Of a stretch of 64,000 bases of DNA, positions 44,781-52,923 are shown piece by piece. The notes beneath the pieces were generated by a model. It was not told where the DNA came from. It ran no database searches and saw only the letters and a program-made list of their open reading frames with translations. Position numbers and translations under genes: made by a program. Source of the DNA: Mesorhizobium sp. M00.F.Ca.ET.216.01.1.1 (GTDB lineage: Bacteria; Pseudomonadota; Alphaproteobacteria; Rhizobiales; Rhizobiaceae); assembly GCF_004010325.2 (NCBI RefSeq), contig NZ_SADR02000004.1:62001-126000 (forward strand). Direction: 5' to 3'. How positions within the stretch are numbered: the first letter of the stretch is position 1; the number at the start of each line of letters is the position of its first letter.

Positions 44781-45887
44781 ATGCGCACGCCGCTGATCGA
44801 CCGTCGCCATTTCCTCCGGGCTGCCGGGGCCGGCTTCCTGGCGGCAATGGCGCCGTCTGCCTGGGCGAAGACGCTTGATGCCGACGCTGTCTTTGCCACC
44901 GCTTTCGTCAAGCGCGACGGCAGCTATGGCGCTGCCATCCTGTCCGAGGCCGGCAAGCTGCTGCACGCGATCGATCTGCCTGATCGCGGCCACGACGTCA
45001 CCTTCGATCCGGTATCAAGGCGCTCGGTGGTCTTCGCCAGGCAGCCCGGCACCTTCGCCGTCGTCTTCGACCACACCGGCCGCGATGAGCCGCTGGCCAT
45101 CGCCAGCATCACCGGCCGGCATTTCTTCGGCCATGGCGTGTTTTCGGCCGACGGTGCGCTGCTCTATGCCACCGAGAACGATTTCGACAATGCCGCCGGC
45201 GTCGTCGGCATCTATGACGCGCGCGCCAAGTTCAACCGGGTCGGCGAATTCCCGACCTACGGCACGGGTCCGCACGAGCTTCTGTTGCTCTCCGACAACA
45301 GGACGATTGCCGTAGCCAATGGCGGCATCGAGACGCATCCGGATTTCGGCCGCGCCGAGCTCAACATCGCGACGATGAAGCCGTCCTACGTGCTGGTCGA
45401 CCGCCTTACTGGCGATCTCATCGAAAAGCATGAATTGCCGCCGGCGCTGCACCAGCTGTCGATCCGTCACATGGACGCCGATCGATCCGGCACGGTCTGG
45501 TTCGGCTGCCAGTACCGAGGGCCGGGCAGCGATCGTCCGCTGCTGGTCGGCCGCGCCGCGCGCGGCAAGGATCTGTACCTGCTTGATATGCCGCAGGATG
45601 TGCTCTCCGGCTTCAGGAACTATATCGGCTCGGTCGCCGCCAACCCCGCCGCCGGCACCATCGCCGTGTCCTCGCCGGAGGGCAATTCGCTTGCCGTGAT
45701 CGACGCGGCCAGCGGCCGCGTCGTCACCACCAAGGCGCTGGTCGAGGTCTGCGGCGTGGCGCCCGACGGAACCAGCTTCATGGTGACGACGGGTGCCGGC
45801 GAAATCGTCGAGGCGGGTGGCGCGACACGTTCCGAGCCGGACTATGTCTGGGACAATCACATGCTGCGCATCGAACAGGTTAGATAA
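44781..45887 (+). CDS. DUF1513 family protein, Tat-exported
   Basis: The 368-residue protein has a twin-arginine signal (DRRHFLRAAGAGFLAAMAPS, then AWA). It folds as a probable beta-propeller, judging from recurring blocks such as GHDVTFDPVSRRSVVFARQP, GTGPHELLLLSDNRTIAVAN and PAAGTIAVSSPEGNSLAVID. No catalytic site is recognised. It is the fourth member of the conserved imelysin/di-haem/imelysin/DUF1513 set (COG3490 type). Tat export implies folding, and perhaps cofactor insertion, in the cytosol. It lies two bases after the second imelysin gene and ends the operon just before a composite palindromic repeat. Confidence 0.87.
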   Translation: MRTPLIDRRHFLRAAGAGFLAAMAPSAWAKTLDADAVFATAFVKRDGSYGAAILSEAGKLLHAIDLPDRGHDVTFDPVSRRSVVFARQPGTFAVVFDHTGRDEPLAIASITGRHFFGHGVFSADGALLYATENDFDNAAGVVGIYDARAKFNRVGEFPTYGTGPHELLLLSDNRTIAVANGGIETHPDFGRAELNIATMKPSYVLVDRLTGDLIEKHELPPALHQLSIRHMDADRSGTVWFGCQYRGPGSDRPLLVGRAARGKDLYLLDMPQDVLSGFRNYIGSVAANPAAGTIAVSSPEGNSLAVIDAASGRVVTTKALVEVCGVAPDGTSFMVTTGAGEIVEAGGATRSEPDYVWDNHMLRIEQVR

Positions 45888-45989
45888 TGCATGTCGCCCA
45901 GAAGTGCGCAGCGGTTTTGGGACACGACATGCACAAAGACAGAGGCTTGAAGCGCGCCGCATGAATCCCTTTGAACGTGACGTGCTTCA
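45888..45989. repeat. Composite palindromic repeat, family B
   Basis: Two hairpin-forming units occur in a row. The first has perfect 9-base inverted ends TGCATGTCG (45888-45896) and CGACATGCA (45925-45933). The second has arms TGAAGCGCG (45948-45956) and CGTGCTTCA (45981-45989), one mismatch apart. It begins directly after the stop of the DUF1513 gene. From memory this composite is a frequent intergenic element in Mesorhizobium. The short ATG-started frame at 45961 lies inside it and is not considered a gene. Confidence 0.75.
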
Positions 45990-46145
45990 GGCGACGCCTC
46001 CGGCAAGTTGCTTCAAAAAATCAGGGTGTTGCGACCAAGTCGAAGCAAAGCCGCCTGACAATTTATGCATTATCCTCTTGCGGCGACGAGCCGTGGCAGG
46101 CACAGGGAACTGTTTCTCGAACCCTGTGCTCCAACCGGCCGCCTC

Positions 46146-46883
46146 ATGAAGTTGCTCGCCATCGACTGTGTCGCCAATCTCTGCGCCGCTTGCGTCTATG
46201 ACACGGCGGCCGGGAAAGAGCTTGGCCGCTCGGTGCTCGATCTCGGCAAAGGCCATGCCGAGCATCTGATGGCCGTCATCGATGGGGCCTTGAAAGCCGG
46301 TGCAACCGACTATGCCGGCCTCGGCGCCATTGCTGTCTCCACCGGTCCGGGCTCCTTCACTGGTCTGCGCGTCGGCGTCTCGGCGGCGCGTGGACTGGCG
46401 CTGGCGTTAAAAATCCCGGCGATCGGGGTGACGACGCTGGAAGCGCTGGCGGCAGGGGCGACAGCAACATTTCCCGGCCGCGCCGTGCTGGCCGCGCTCG
46501 ACGCCGGCCGCGAGGAGATCCATGCCGCACTTTACGATGAAACCTCGGTGTTGATTTATGGTCCGGCCGTGACCACGCTTTCTGAGGCCGCCGCCATGGC
46601 TGCGGACATCTCTGCCGTCATTGCCGGCACCGCGGCCATGCAAATCGCCGCGTCGGCCGGGCGCGCCTTCGACATCGGCCCGACAACGGCCACCGCCGAC
46701 ATCGCCGTCTACGCCCGGCTGGCCGCCACCAAGGGCGCCGGCGAAAAGCCGAAGCCGCTCTACCTGCGCAGCGCCGACGCAAAGCCGCAGGCGGGCTTTA
46801 TCCTATCGAGGCAAGACCATGATCCCGCAAAGCGGGAACTGGTTTCCGGTAAAGATCATGGTCCGAAGGAAAACAAGTCCTGA
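46146..46883 (+). CDS. tsaB: tRNA threonylcarbamoyladenosine biosynthesis protein TsaB
   Basis: The 245-residue ASKHA-fold protein starts MKLLAIDCVANLCAACVYDT and contains HAEHLMAVIDGALKAG, STGPGSFTGLRVGVSAARGL and ALDAGREEIHAALYD. It is the scaffold partner of TsaD and TsaE in making the t6A37 modification of ANN-reading tRNAs. The C-terminus is odd: codons for about the last 20 residues (DHDPAKRELVSGKDHG and a few more) come from an intergenic palindromic repeat (46816-46862). ATG 46146 was chosen over an earlier in-frame ATG at 46065. RimI follows with a one-base overlap (TGATG). Confidence 0.94.
   Translation: MKLLAIDCVANLCAACVYDTAAGKELGRSVLDLGKGHAEHLMAVIDGALKAGATDYAGLGAIAVSTGPGSFTGLRVGVSAARGLALALKIPAIGVTTLEALAAGATATFPGRAVLAALDAGREEIHAALYDETSVLIYGPAVTTLSEAAAMAADISAVIAGTAAMQIAASAGRAFDIGPTTATADIAVYARLAATKGAGEKPKPLYLRSADAKPQAGFILSRQDHDPAKRELVSGKDHGPKENKS
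46816..46862. repeat. Palindromic repeat, family A (copy 4), inside the tsaB coding end
   Basis: Perfect 9-base inverted ends ACCATGATC / GATCATGGT enclose the core CCCGCAAAGCGGG and a GGTTTCCGG arm. It corresponds to the elements at 6756, 22296 and 38204. Here it is translated in frame as the tail of TsaB. Confidence 0.8.
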
Positions 46884-47377
46884 TGCGCATTCCCTTCCTC
46901 AAGCCGCGCCGCAGGGACTACGCGCTCGAGCCGCTGACGATTGCCGACAGTCCGGCCATTTCGACGCTGCATCGCGAGGATTTCGTGCGGCCGTGGACCG
47001 ACGGCGAATTTGCCGCACTGCTTGAGCAGGACACGGTTTTCGGTTTTGCCGCGCGCGAGACCGGACAGGGCGCCAAGCCCCCGGTCGGCTTCGTGCTGGC
47101 GCGCCTGGCGGCAGGGGAAGGCGAGATCCTGACCGTCGCGGTGGCGCGTTCACATCGCCGTCAGGGGCTCGGCTGGCAATTGATGGATGCTGTCTTGCGC
47201 GAGCTGCACGCGCAGCGCGCTGAAGCACTTTTCCTCGAGGTCGACGAGACCAATGTCGCCGCGATCGCGCTCTACCGGCGGCTCGGCTTCCGCGAAGTCG
47301 GCAAGCGCGCCAACTACTACAGATCGCCGGAACACGGCCCGACCGGCGCGCTCGTCATGCGCCGCGATCTCCGCTAG
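46883..47377 (+). CDS. rimI: Ribosomal protein bS18 alanine N-acetyltransferase
   Basis: The 164-residue GNAT acetyltransferase starts MRIPFLKPRRRDYALEPLTI and carries the acetyl-CoA pyrophosphate loop in VARSHRRQGLGWQLM (R-x-x-G-x-G type). It also has FLEVDETNVAAIALYRRLGF, the RimI hallmark block, and ends KRANYYRSP. It acetylates the N-terminal alanine of ribosomal protein S18. It is encoded directly after tsaB as in many bacteria. Confidence 0.92.
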   Translation: MRIPFLKPRRRDYALEPLTIADSPAISTLHREDFVRPWTDGEFAALLEQDTVFGFAARETGQGAKPPVGFVLARLAAGEGEILTVAVARSHRRQGLGWQLMDAVLRELHAQRAEALFLEVDETNVAAIALYRRLGFREVGKRANYYRSPEHGPTGALVMRRDLR

Positions 47378-47396
47378 CCAAACTCGGGGTGCAGCG

Positions 47397-48197
47397 ATGA
47401 TCGGAAAAATCAGGACTTTCCTGGCGCTGGGCTTCGTTGCCGTCGGCTCGCTGGTCCTTGTGCCGCTGCAGATACTGTCGATGAAGACCAGACTCTGGCC
47501 CGAGACGTTCATCCTCAAGCTCTGGCATCGGCTTATCGTCAGGGCGCTGGGCATGCGCATCCACGTCAAGGGAACGCTGTCCAGCGAGCGGCCATTGCTG
47601 GTTGCATCCAATCATGTCTCCTGGACCGACATTATGGTGCTGGGCTCCATGGTCGACGTGACGTTCATCGCCCGTGCCGATATGGCAAACTGGCCGCTGA
47701 TCGGCATGCTGTCGAAGCTGCAGCGCACCGTCTTCATCGAGCGCGAGCGCAAGCGCTCGTCGGGCCACCAGGCGAGTGAGATCGCCAGCCGGATGGCCAA
47801 GGGCGACGCCATGGTGCTGTTTGCTGAGGGCTCGACGGGTGACGGCAACATGATCCTGCCGTTCAAGAGCACGCTGTTCGGCGCCGCCTCGATGGCGATC
47901 TCCGAAGGGGCGGCGGAGCAAGTGTTCATCCAGCCAGTGGCGATCGTCTATACCCGCCTGCATGGCGTGCCGCTCGGCCGCCGGCACCGGCCGATTGCTG
48001 CCTGGATCGGCGACGAGGATTTGATGCCGCATCTCAAGGTCTTGCTGGCGGACGGCGCCCTCGATGTCGAGGTGCACTTCGGCGAGCCGATTGCCTTCTC
48101 CAAGGGCTCGAACCGCAAGGAAACGGCAAGATTGATGGAAACCCAGGTGCGCGAGATGGTGCGAACGGCGCTCGCCGATCCGCGCCCGAGCCGATAA
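47397..48197 (+). CDS. plsC: 1-acyl-glycerol-3-phosphate acyltransferase (PlsC family)
   Basis: The 266-residue membrane-associated acyltransferase has a hydrophobic N-terminus ([20 protein letters not shown]). The catalytic NHX4D motif is NHVSWTD (72-78) and the second motif is [15 protein letters not shown] and [13 protein letters not shown] are also typical. It transfers acyl groups to lysophosphatidate or related lysolipids; in rhizobia similar proteins (such as OlsA) act in ornithine-lipid synthesis, so that role is an alternative. It lies 19 bases after rimI on the same strand. Confidence 0.87.
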   Translation: MIGKIRTFLALGFVAVGSLVLVPLQILSMKTRLWPETFILKLWHRLIVRALGMRIHVKGTLSSERPLLVASNHVSWTDIMVLGSMVDVTFIARADMANWPLIGMLSKLQRTVFIERERKRSSGHQASEIASRMAKGDAMVLFAEGSTGDGNMILPFKSTLFGAASMAISEGAAEQVFIQPVAIVYTRLHGVPLGRRHRPIAAWIGDEDLMPHLKVLLADGALDVEVHFGEPIAFSKGSNRKETARLMETQVREMVRTALADPRPSR

Positions 48198-48241
48198 AAA
48201 CGCCCTGTTTTTTGTCATCGAAAGGCGTTAGAAGCCGCCAG

Positions 48242-49663
48242 ATGGAACTGAATACGATAGAGCGCGACGACATCGACATTGCGGCCGAAAACGCCGCTGT
48301 GCCGTCCGCCGCAGCCAAGAAGGTCTTCGTCAAGACCTATGGCTGCCAGATGAACGTCTACGATTCACAGCGTATGACCGATGCGCTGGCCGCGGATGGC
48401 TATGTGGCGACCGATGCCATCGGCGAGGCCGATCTGGTGCTGCTCAATACCTGCCATATCCGCGAAAAAGCGGCGGAGAAGGTCTATTCCGAGCTCGGCC
48501 GCATCCGCGAGATGAAGGCCGAACGAGCCGAAGCCGGCCGCGAAATGCTGATCGGCGTCGCCGGTTGCGTGGCGCAGGCCGAAGGGGCGGAGATCATCCG
48601 CCGCTCGCCGGCCGTCGATCTGGTCATCGGCCCGCAGACCTATCACCGGCTGCCCGACGTCCTGGCAAGGGTGCGCGGCGGCGAGAAGATCGTCGAGACC
48701 GACTACGCCATCGAGGACAAGTTCGAGCATCTGCCGCAGCCGAAGCGCGCCGAGCTCATCAAGCGCGGCGTGACCGCGTTCCTGACCGTGCAGGAAGGCT
48801 GCGACAAGTTCTGCACCTTCTGCGTCGTGCCCTATACGCGCGGCTCGGAAGTTTCGCGGCCGGTGGCGCAGATAGTCGCCGAAGCCGAGCGCCTGGCGGA
48901 TGCCGGCGTGCGCGAGGTGACGCTGCTGGGCCAGAACGTCAACGCCTGGCATGGCAAGGGCGAGACCAAGGGGGGTGAGACCGAGGAATGGGGCCTTGGT
49001 CGCCTGCTCACCCGGCTGGCCGAGATTCCCGGGCTGGCGCGGCTGCGCTACACCACCAGCCATCCGCGCGACATGGACGACGAGTTGATCGCCGCGCACC
49101 GTGACCTGGGAGCGCTGATGCCCTATCTGCATTTGCCTGTGCAATCCGGCTCCGACCGCATTCTCAAGGCGATGAACCGCAGGCATACGGCAAGGGATTA
49201 TTTGACATTGATCGAGCGTATCCGCGCCGCGCGGAGCGACATCGCGCTCTCGGGCGACTTCATCGTCGGCTTCCCCGGCGAGACGGAAGCGGATTTCGAG
49301 GCGACGATGCAGCTGATCCGGCAGGTAAACTATGCCTCGGCCTTCTCGTTCAAATATTCGCCGCGTCCCGGCACGCCGGGCGCCGAGATGACCGATCAGG
49401 TGCCGGAAGCCGCCAAGGACGAGCGCCTGCAGCGGCTGCAGGCCCTGTTGCTGAAGCAGCAGCAGGATTTCGGCGCGAGCCTGGTCGGCAGCACCATCGA
49501 TACGCTGATCGAGAAGCCGGGCCGCCAGGCTGGCCAGAAGGTTGGTCGCTCGCCGTGGCTGCAACCGGTTATTGTTGATGAAAAGGCCGGCGAAATCGGT
49601 GACATTATCCAGGTACGAATCACGAAGACAGGCTACAATAGCCTGTTCGCCGAATTGGCCTGA
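48242..49663 (+). CDS. miaB: tRNA-2-methylthio-N6-dimethylallyladenosine synthase
   Basis: The 473-residue radical-SAM enzyme adds the 2-methylthio group at A37 of tRNAs reading U-starting codons. The N-terminal domain has [15 protein letters not shown] with Cys35 and two further iron-sulphur cysteines (in NTCHIRE and AGCVAQ). The radical-SAM motif is CDKFCTFC (187-194), the catalytic block is THSP-like ([15 protein letters not shown]), and a C-terminal TRAM domain follows. ATG 48242 was chosen over TTG 48212, which would add ten extra residues. It opens the miaB–phoH–ybeY group. Confidence 0.95.
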   Translation: MELNTIERDDIDIAAENAAVPSAAAKKVFVKTYGCQMNVYDSQRMTDALAADGYVATDAIGEADLVLLNTCHIREKAAEKVYSELGRIREMKAERAEAGREMLIGVAGCVAQAEGAEIIRRSPAVDLVIGPQTYHRLPDVLARVRGGEKIVETDYAIEDKFEHLPQPKRAELIKRGVTAFLTVQEGCDKFCTFCVVPYTRGSEVSRPVAQIVAEAERLADAGVREVTLLGQNVNAWHGKGETKGGETEEWGLGRLLTRLAEIPGLARLRYTTSHPRDMDDELIAAHRDLGALMPYLHLPVQSGSDRILKAMNRRHTARDYLTLIERIRAARSDIALSGDFIVGFPGETEADFEATMQLIRQVNYASAFSFKYSPRPGTPGAEMTDQVPEAAKDERLQRLQALLLKQQQDFGASLVGSTIDTLIEKPGRQAGQKVGRSPWLQPVIVDEKAGEIGDIIQVRITKTGYNSLFAELA

Positions 49664-49689
49664 AGGCCTCGGCAGATGAGGAGAGACGG

Positions 49690-50739
49690 TTGAGCGCTGC
49701 GGAACTGAAGAACCTGCCCCCGAACCAATCATCCGGGGCCTCGGATATGGCGCACATCGTTCTGACTTTCGACAACAACAAGCTTGCCAGCGCCCTTTAC
49801 GGCCAGTTCGACGAAAATCTGGCCCGGCTCGAGCAGAAGCTCGGCGTCGACATCCGCTCGCGCGGCAATCAGCTGACCATCAAGGGCACCGCCTCGGCAG
49901 CCGAGCAGGCGCGGCGCGCCCTCGATAATCTCTACGGCATTCTTCAGAAAGGCACCGACATCAGCCAGTCGGACGTCGACGGCGCCGTGCGCATGGCGAT
50001 CGCCGCCGACGACCAGCTGACGCTGCCGACGCTGGAGCGCAAGGGCAAGGTGTCCGCCGCCCAGATCGCCACGCGCAAGAAGACGATCTATGCCCGTTCG
50101 CTCAACCAGGACGCCTATATGCGTGCGCTGGAGCGGTCCGAACTCGTCTTCGGCATCGGCCCCGCCGGCACGGGAAAAACCTTCCTGGCGGTGGCGCATG
50201 CGGCAATGCTGCTCGAACGTGGCATGGTCGAGCGCATCGTGCTGTCGCGGCCCGCTGTCGAGGCCGGCGAGCGCCTCGGCTTCCTGCCTGGCGACATGAA
50301 GGAGAAGGTCGATCCCTATCTGCGGCCGCTCTATGACGCGCTTTACGACATGATGCCGGCCGACAAGGTCGAACGCGCCATTGCCGCCGAGGTGATCGAG
50401 ATCGCGCCACTGGCCTTCATGCGCGGCCGCACGCTGGCGCATGCCGCCGTCATCCTCGATGAGGCGCAGAACACCACGCCGATGCAGATGAAGATGTTCC
50501 TGACCCGTCTTGGCGAGAACTCGCGCATGATCGTCACCGGCGATCCGAGCCAGATCGACCTGCCGCCGAACACCAAGTCCGGCCTGGTCGAGGCGCTCAG
50601 GATCCTCGATGGCGTCACCGGCATGGTGACGGTCCGCTTCAACGAAGGCGACGTCGTCAGGCACCCGCTGGTCGCCGAGATCGTCAAGGCCTACGATCGC
50701 GACGGCAAGCTGGCCAGGGGTTTGGGTGCCGAAAGCTGA
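49690..50739 (+). CDS. PhoH-like ATPase (PhoH/YbeZ family)
   Basis: The 349-residue P-loop protein has an N-terminal KH-like domain (LTFDNNKLASALYGQFDENL). The ATPase has Walker A GPAGTGKT (157-164), VLSRPAVEAGERLGFLPGDM, the ILDEAQNTTPMQMKMFLTRL Walker B region and VTGDPSQIDLP. It works with YbeY in RNA or ribosome metabolism in several bacteria. The start is uncertain: TTG 49690 is preceded by a purine-rich stretch (GAGGAGAGA); ATG 49747 (MAHIVLTF) is a later alternative. ybeY follows after 17 bases. Confidence 0.92.
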   Translation: MSAAELKNLPPNQSSGASDMAHIVLTFDNNKLASALYGQFDENLARLEQKLGVDIRSRGNQLTIKGTASAAEQARRALDNLYGILQKGTDISQSDVDGAVRMAIAADDQLTLPTLERKGKVSAAQIATRKKTIYARSLNQDAYMRALERSELVFGIGPAGTGKTFLAVAHAAMLLERGMVERIVLSRPAVEAGERLGFLPGDMKEKVDPYLRPLYDALYDMMPADKVERAIAAEVIEIAPLAFMRGRTLAHAAVILDEAQNTTPMQMKMFLTRLGENSRMIVTGDPSQIDLPPNTKSGLVEALRILDGVTGMVTVRFNEGDVVRHPLVAEIVKAYDRDGKLARGLGAES

Positions 50740-50756
50740 TCTGACGATGCGGCCTC

Positions 50757-51257
50757 ATGGCTGAAGGCAGGAAGCCTGTCGGCGCCGCTCCGTCCGTCGA
50801 TATCGATATATCGGTCGAGGCGGGCGACTGGCCTGACGAGGCAGCGCTGACGCGCCTTGTCGACCGTGCCGTCTCGGCCGCCTTTGCCGAAACCGGCATG
50901 GCCGGCCGTTCCGAGCTCAGCGTCGTTTTTTCCGACGATGTCCATATCCGCACCCTCAATGCCGGCTGGCGCGGCAAGGACAAGCCGACCAACGTCCTGT
51001 CTTTCCCAGCTTTTCCGCTCGCCAAGGGCGGCCCGCTGCCGCCGATGCTGGGCGACATCGTGCTGGCCGCCGAGACGATCGCGCGCGAAGCGGCACTGGA
51101 AGACAAGCCCGTCGAGAACCATATCATCCATCTCGTCATCCACGGCCTGCTGCATTTGCTGGGCTACGATCACGAGACCGACGCCGAGGCAGAGGCGATG
51201 GAAGCGATCGAGCGCGCCGCGCTTGCGAGGCTTGCCATTCCCGATCCCTACGCGTAA
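50757..51257 (+). CDS. ybeY: Endoribonuclease YbeY
   Basis: The 166-residue metal-dependent RNase has the zinc motif [11 protein letters not shown] (His129, His133, His139) after [11 protein letters not shown]. It takes part in 16S rRNA 3'-end maturation and ribosome quality control. [20 protein letters not shown] is the upstream family block. It sits between phoH and the CorC-type gene, the usual order in alphaproteobacteria. Confidence 0.95.
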   Translation: MAEGRKPVGAAPSVDIDISVEAGDWPDEAALTRLVDRAVSAAFAETGMAGRSELSVVFSDDVHIRTLNAGWRGKDKPTNVLSFPAFPLAKGGPLPPMLGDIVLAAETIAREAALEDKPVENHIIHLVIHGLLHLLGYDHETDAEAEAMEAIERAALARLAIPDPYA

Positions 51258-51285
51258 CTACAAAAGATCAATTGACCGGACGACA

Positions 51286-52359
51286 ATGAACGACAAACCA
51301 GAGACTGCCGCCCGCCCCGACGCCGGCAGTGCGACCAAGCCTTCCGAAAAGACGGAAGAGGGCTCAAGTCCGAGTACCACGACCGGCAGCATCGCCAGCG
51401 AGCCATCGCCTGCCGGTCCTTCCCTGTTCGATCGTGTGCTCGGCCTGTTCAGGCAGCGCAACGGCACCAGCCTGCGCGAGGAGATCGCCGGCGCGCTGGC
51501 CGAAGCGGCCAGCGATGCCGAATCCTTCTCGCCCGGCGAGCGGGCCATGCTCAACAACATCCTGCGGCTGCGCGAGGTGCGCGTAGAGGACGTCATGGTG
51601 CCGCGTGCCGACATCGAGGCTGTCGAGATCACGACGACGCTGGGCGATCTTCTCGGCCTGTTCGAGCAGGCCGGCCATTCCCGCATGCCGGTCTATTCCG
51701 AGACGCTCGACGACCCGCGCGGCATGGTCCACATCCGCGATGTGCTGGCTCACATTACCAAGATCGCCCGCGTCAGGAAGGGCAGGACGAGCAGAAAGGC
51801 ACCCGTCAGCACACTGCTCGATCTTGCCAAGGTCGATCTTGCGCGCACCATCGGCGAGTTGAGCCTGATCCGACCGGTGCTTTTCGTGCCGCCGTCGATG
51901 CTCGCCTCCGATCTCATGGGGCGGATGCAGACGACACGCACTCAGATGGCGCTGGTCATCGACGAATATGGCGGCACCGATGGCCTGGTCTCGCTGGAAG
52001 ACATCGTCGAGATGGTGGTCGGCGACATCGAGGACGAGCATGATGACGACGAGCCGTTGGTCACGCAGACCGGCGACGGTGTCTTCCTCGTCGACGGCAA
52101 GGCCGAGATCGACGACGTTGCCAAGATGATCGGCGGCGACTTTGCCGCCGGTGAACATGGCGAGTATGTCGATACGATCGGTGGCATGATCTTCAACACG
52201 CTTGGCCGTGTTCCGGCCCGCGGCGAAGTGGTGCAGGCGATACCCGGCTTCGAGTTCCACGTGCTCGACGCCGATCCGCGCCGGGTCAAGCGCGTGCGCA
52301 TCGTGCAGATCCTGAAGGGCGAACGCCGCCGGCGCGCCGCCCGCACCGAGCAGGCTTGA
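51286..52359 (+). CDS. CorC/TlyC-type CBS-domain protein with transporter-associated domain
   Basis: The 357-residue soluble protein has a Ser/Thr/Pro-rich N-terminus. Two CBS repeats follow, seen in EDVMVPRADIEAVEITTTLG and PVYSETLDDPRGMVHIRDVL, with MALVIDEYGGTDGLVSLEDI at the end. The C-terminal CorC_HlyC domain contains FLVDGKAEIDDVAKMIGGDF and DTIGGMIFNTLGRVPARGE. No membrane DUF21 domain is present, so it is the CorC-like short form. It has been linked to Mg2+/Co2+ efflux in other bacteria. The gene lies between ybeY and lnt, as CorC does in E. coli. Confidence 0.9.
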   Translation: MNDKPETAARPDAGSATKPSEKTEEGSSPSTTTGSIASEPSPAGPSLFDRVLGLFRQRNGTSLREEIAGALAEAASDAESFSPGERAMLNNILRLREVRVEDVMVPRADIEAVEITTTLGDLLGLFEQAGHSRMPVYSETLDDPRGMVHIRDVLAHITKIARVRKGRTSRKAPVSTLLDLAKVDLARTIGELSLIRPVLFVPPSMLASDLMGRMQTTRTQMALVIDEYGGTDGLVSLEDIVEMVVGDIEDEHDDDEPLVTQTGDGVFLVDGKAEIDDVAKMIGGDFAAGEHGEYVDTIGGMIFNTLGRVPARGEVVQAIPGFEFHVLDADPRRVKRVRIVQILKGERRRRAARTEQA

Positions 52360-52376
52360 GAGCCGCAGCCAGACCG

Positions 52377-52847
52377 ATGCCGATCGACGACCCGTTCAAG
52401 CACTCGACCCTGGGCTCCGGTATTTTCTACAAGGATCCGCGGGCTGCGTTGGCCTGGCTTGAGGCGGCGTTCGGCTTCGAGCCGAGCATGGTGGTCAGCG
52501 ACGCCGATGGCAGGCTCGTCCATTCCGAGATGCGGTTCGGTGATGCCTATATCATCGTCGATTCCGAATGGGCCGACCATGTCGCCAGCCCGGCCTCGCT
52601 CGGCGGCAAGAACACGCAATCGGCCTATGTGCGCCTCAAGGACGGCCTGGACGCCCATTGCGAGCATGCCAGGGCGGCGGGAGCCGAGATCGTCCAGCAA
52701 CCTGCCGACCAGTTCTACGGCGAACGGCTGTACCGGGCGCGCCATCCCGAAGGCCATGTCTGGACCTTCACGCAGACCCTGCGCCCCGCCTCACGCGAGG
52801 AGGCTGAGCAACTGAGCGGCCTGCGGATTGACGGCTGGCACCGATAG
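52377..52847 (+). CDS. VOC (glyoxalase/bleomycin resistance) family protein
   Basis: The 156-residue protein has the paired beta-alpha-beta-beta-beta units of the VOC fold: GSGIFYKDPRAALAWLEAAF and later GAEIVQQPADQFYGERLYRA followed by HPEGHVWTFTQTL. Metal-ligand positions cannot be confirmed by eye. The start at ATG 52377 (MPIDDPFKHSTLGSGIFY) is preferred over a TTG at 52356 overlapping the preceding stop. It interrupts the ybeY–CorC–lnt order found in other bacteria and may be a local insertion or lineage-specific gene. Its substrate is unknown. Confidence 0.83.
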   Translation: MPIDDPFKHSTLGSGIFYKDPRAALAWLEAAFGFEPSMVVSDADGRLVHSEMRFGDAYIIVDSEWADHVASPASLGGKNTQSAYVRLKDGLDAHCEHARAAGAEIVQQPADQFYGERLYRARHPEGHVWTFTQTLRPASREEAEQLSGLRIDGWHR

Positions 52848-52923
52848 CGCTGGGATCGGGTTTGGAACGCGAACCGCAGCCTGATAAATCTGCTGCCGTG
52901 ATTCGCACGAGTCGGAAGCATCG

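Noticed and set aside
45961..46149. Open frame from ATG 45961 (MNPFERDVLQ) before tsaB
   Set aside because: Its start lies inside the family B palindromic repeat and the amino acid sequence is not protein-like.
48212..48241. TTG start of miaB at 48212
   Set aside because: Adds ten residues with no similarity to MiaB; ATG 48242 gives a normal N-terminus.
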